Positions 12,707 through 12,714 of a DNA stretch of 12,714 nucleotides are shown here, piece after piece. Source of the DNA: Rubrobacter sp. Its GTDB lineage: Bacteria; Actinomycetota; Rubrobacteria; Rubrobacterales; Rubrobacteraceae. Both the position numbers and the translations under genes were made by a program. Under the pieces are notes generated by a model that ran no database searches, was not told where the DNA came from, and was given only the letters and a program-made list of their open reading frames with translations. Location: positions 1-12,714 of the forward strand of contig JADDPY010000118.1 in assembly GCA_016781635.1 (NCBI GenBank), given 5' to 3'. How positions within the stretch are numbered: the first letter of the stretch is position 1; every line of letters begins with the position of its first letter.

Positions 12707-12714
12707 AAGGAGGA
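12707..12714 (+). promoter_or_regulatory. Strong ribosome binding site at the right edge
   Basis: AAGGAGGA at the very end of the window on the plus strand. A coding start should lie within about ten bases beyond the edge. The gene would be divergent from the regulator and under the same operator region. Confidence 0.6.

Noticed and set aside
1..12714. tRNA, rRNA, CRISPR arrays, insertion sequences or phage genes
   Set aside because: None seen on reading both strands; there are no regularly spaced repeats and no transposase or integrase motifs.

Overview
The window looks like chromosomal DNA of a high-GC Gram-positive bacterium, most likely an actinobacterium of the Rubrobacter type. The basis is GC-rich third codon positions, frequent GTG and TTG starts behind strong AGGAGG-type ribosome binding sites, and the combination of gene families. 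The taxonomic call is inference from protein style and codon use, because nothing could be searched. The dominant theme is storage of polyhydroxyalkanoate (PHA, for example PHB) granules.

Layout, left to right. A phasin-like coiled-coil gene runs off the left edge (minus strand). After an AT-rich leader region come phaE and phaC (plus strand), encoding a two-subunit class III PHA synthase. A 374-base convergent gap with three hairpins follows, then a long single-subunit class I PHA synthase (minus strand). Divergent from it is an acyl-CoA dehydrogenase resembling glutaryl-CoA dehydrogenase (plus). Converging on that is a membrane protein fused to a SnoaL-like domain (minus). Next come a small unrecognised helical protein (plus), a GNAT acetyltransferase (plus) and a class I/II PLP aminotransferase (minus). 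At the right are a phasin-like gene and an acetyl-CoA acetyltransferase in one minus-strand operon, then a PadR-family regulator that resembles the PHB-responsive repressor PhaQ (minus). At the right edge a strong ribosome binding site points at a plus-strand gene just outside the window.

How they fit together. The thiolase would make acetoacetyl-CoA. A reductase (PhaB) or hydratase (PhaJ), not seen here, would supply (R)-3-hydroxyacyl-CoA. Either synthase would polymerise it, and the phasin-like proteins would coat the granule. The acyl-CoA dehydrogenase and the acetyltransferase may connect the locus to acyl-CoA supply. The regulator appears to sit on a palindromic operator in its own near-consensus promoter. 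Related 22-bp sites lie in front of the rightward edge gene and in front of the acetyltransferase, suggesting a small granule-responsive regulon.

The most noteworthy points are the class I and class III synthases side by side, the three related candidate PhaQ operators including an unexpected one at the acetyltransferase, and two diverged phasin-like paralogues bracketing the locus that share motifs in opposite order. No tRNA, rRNA, CRISPR array, transposase or phage gene was seen.
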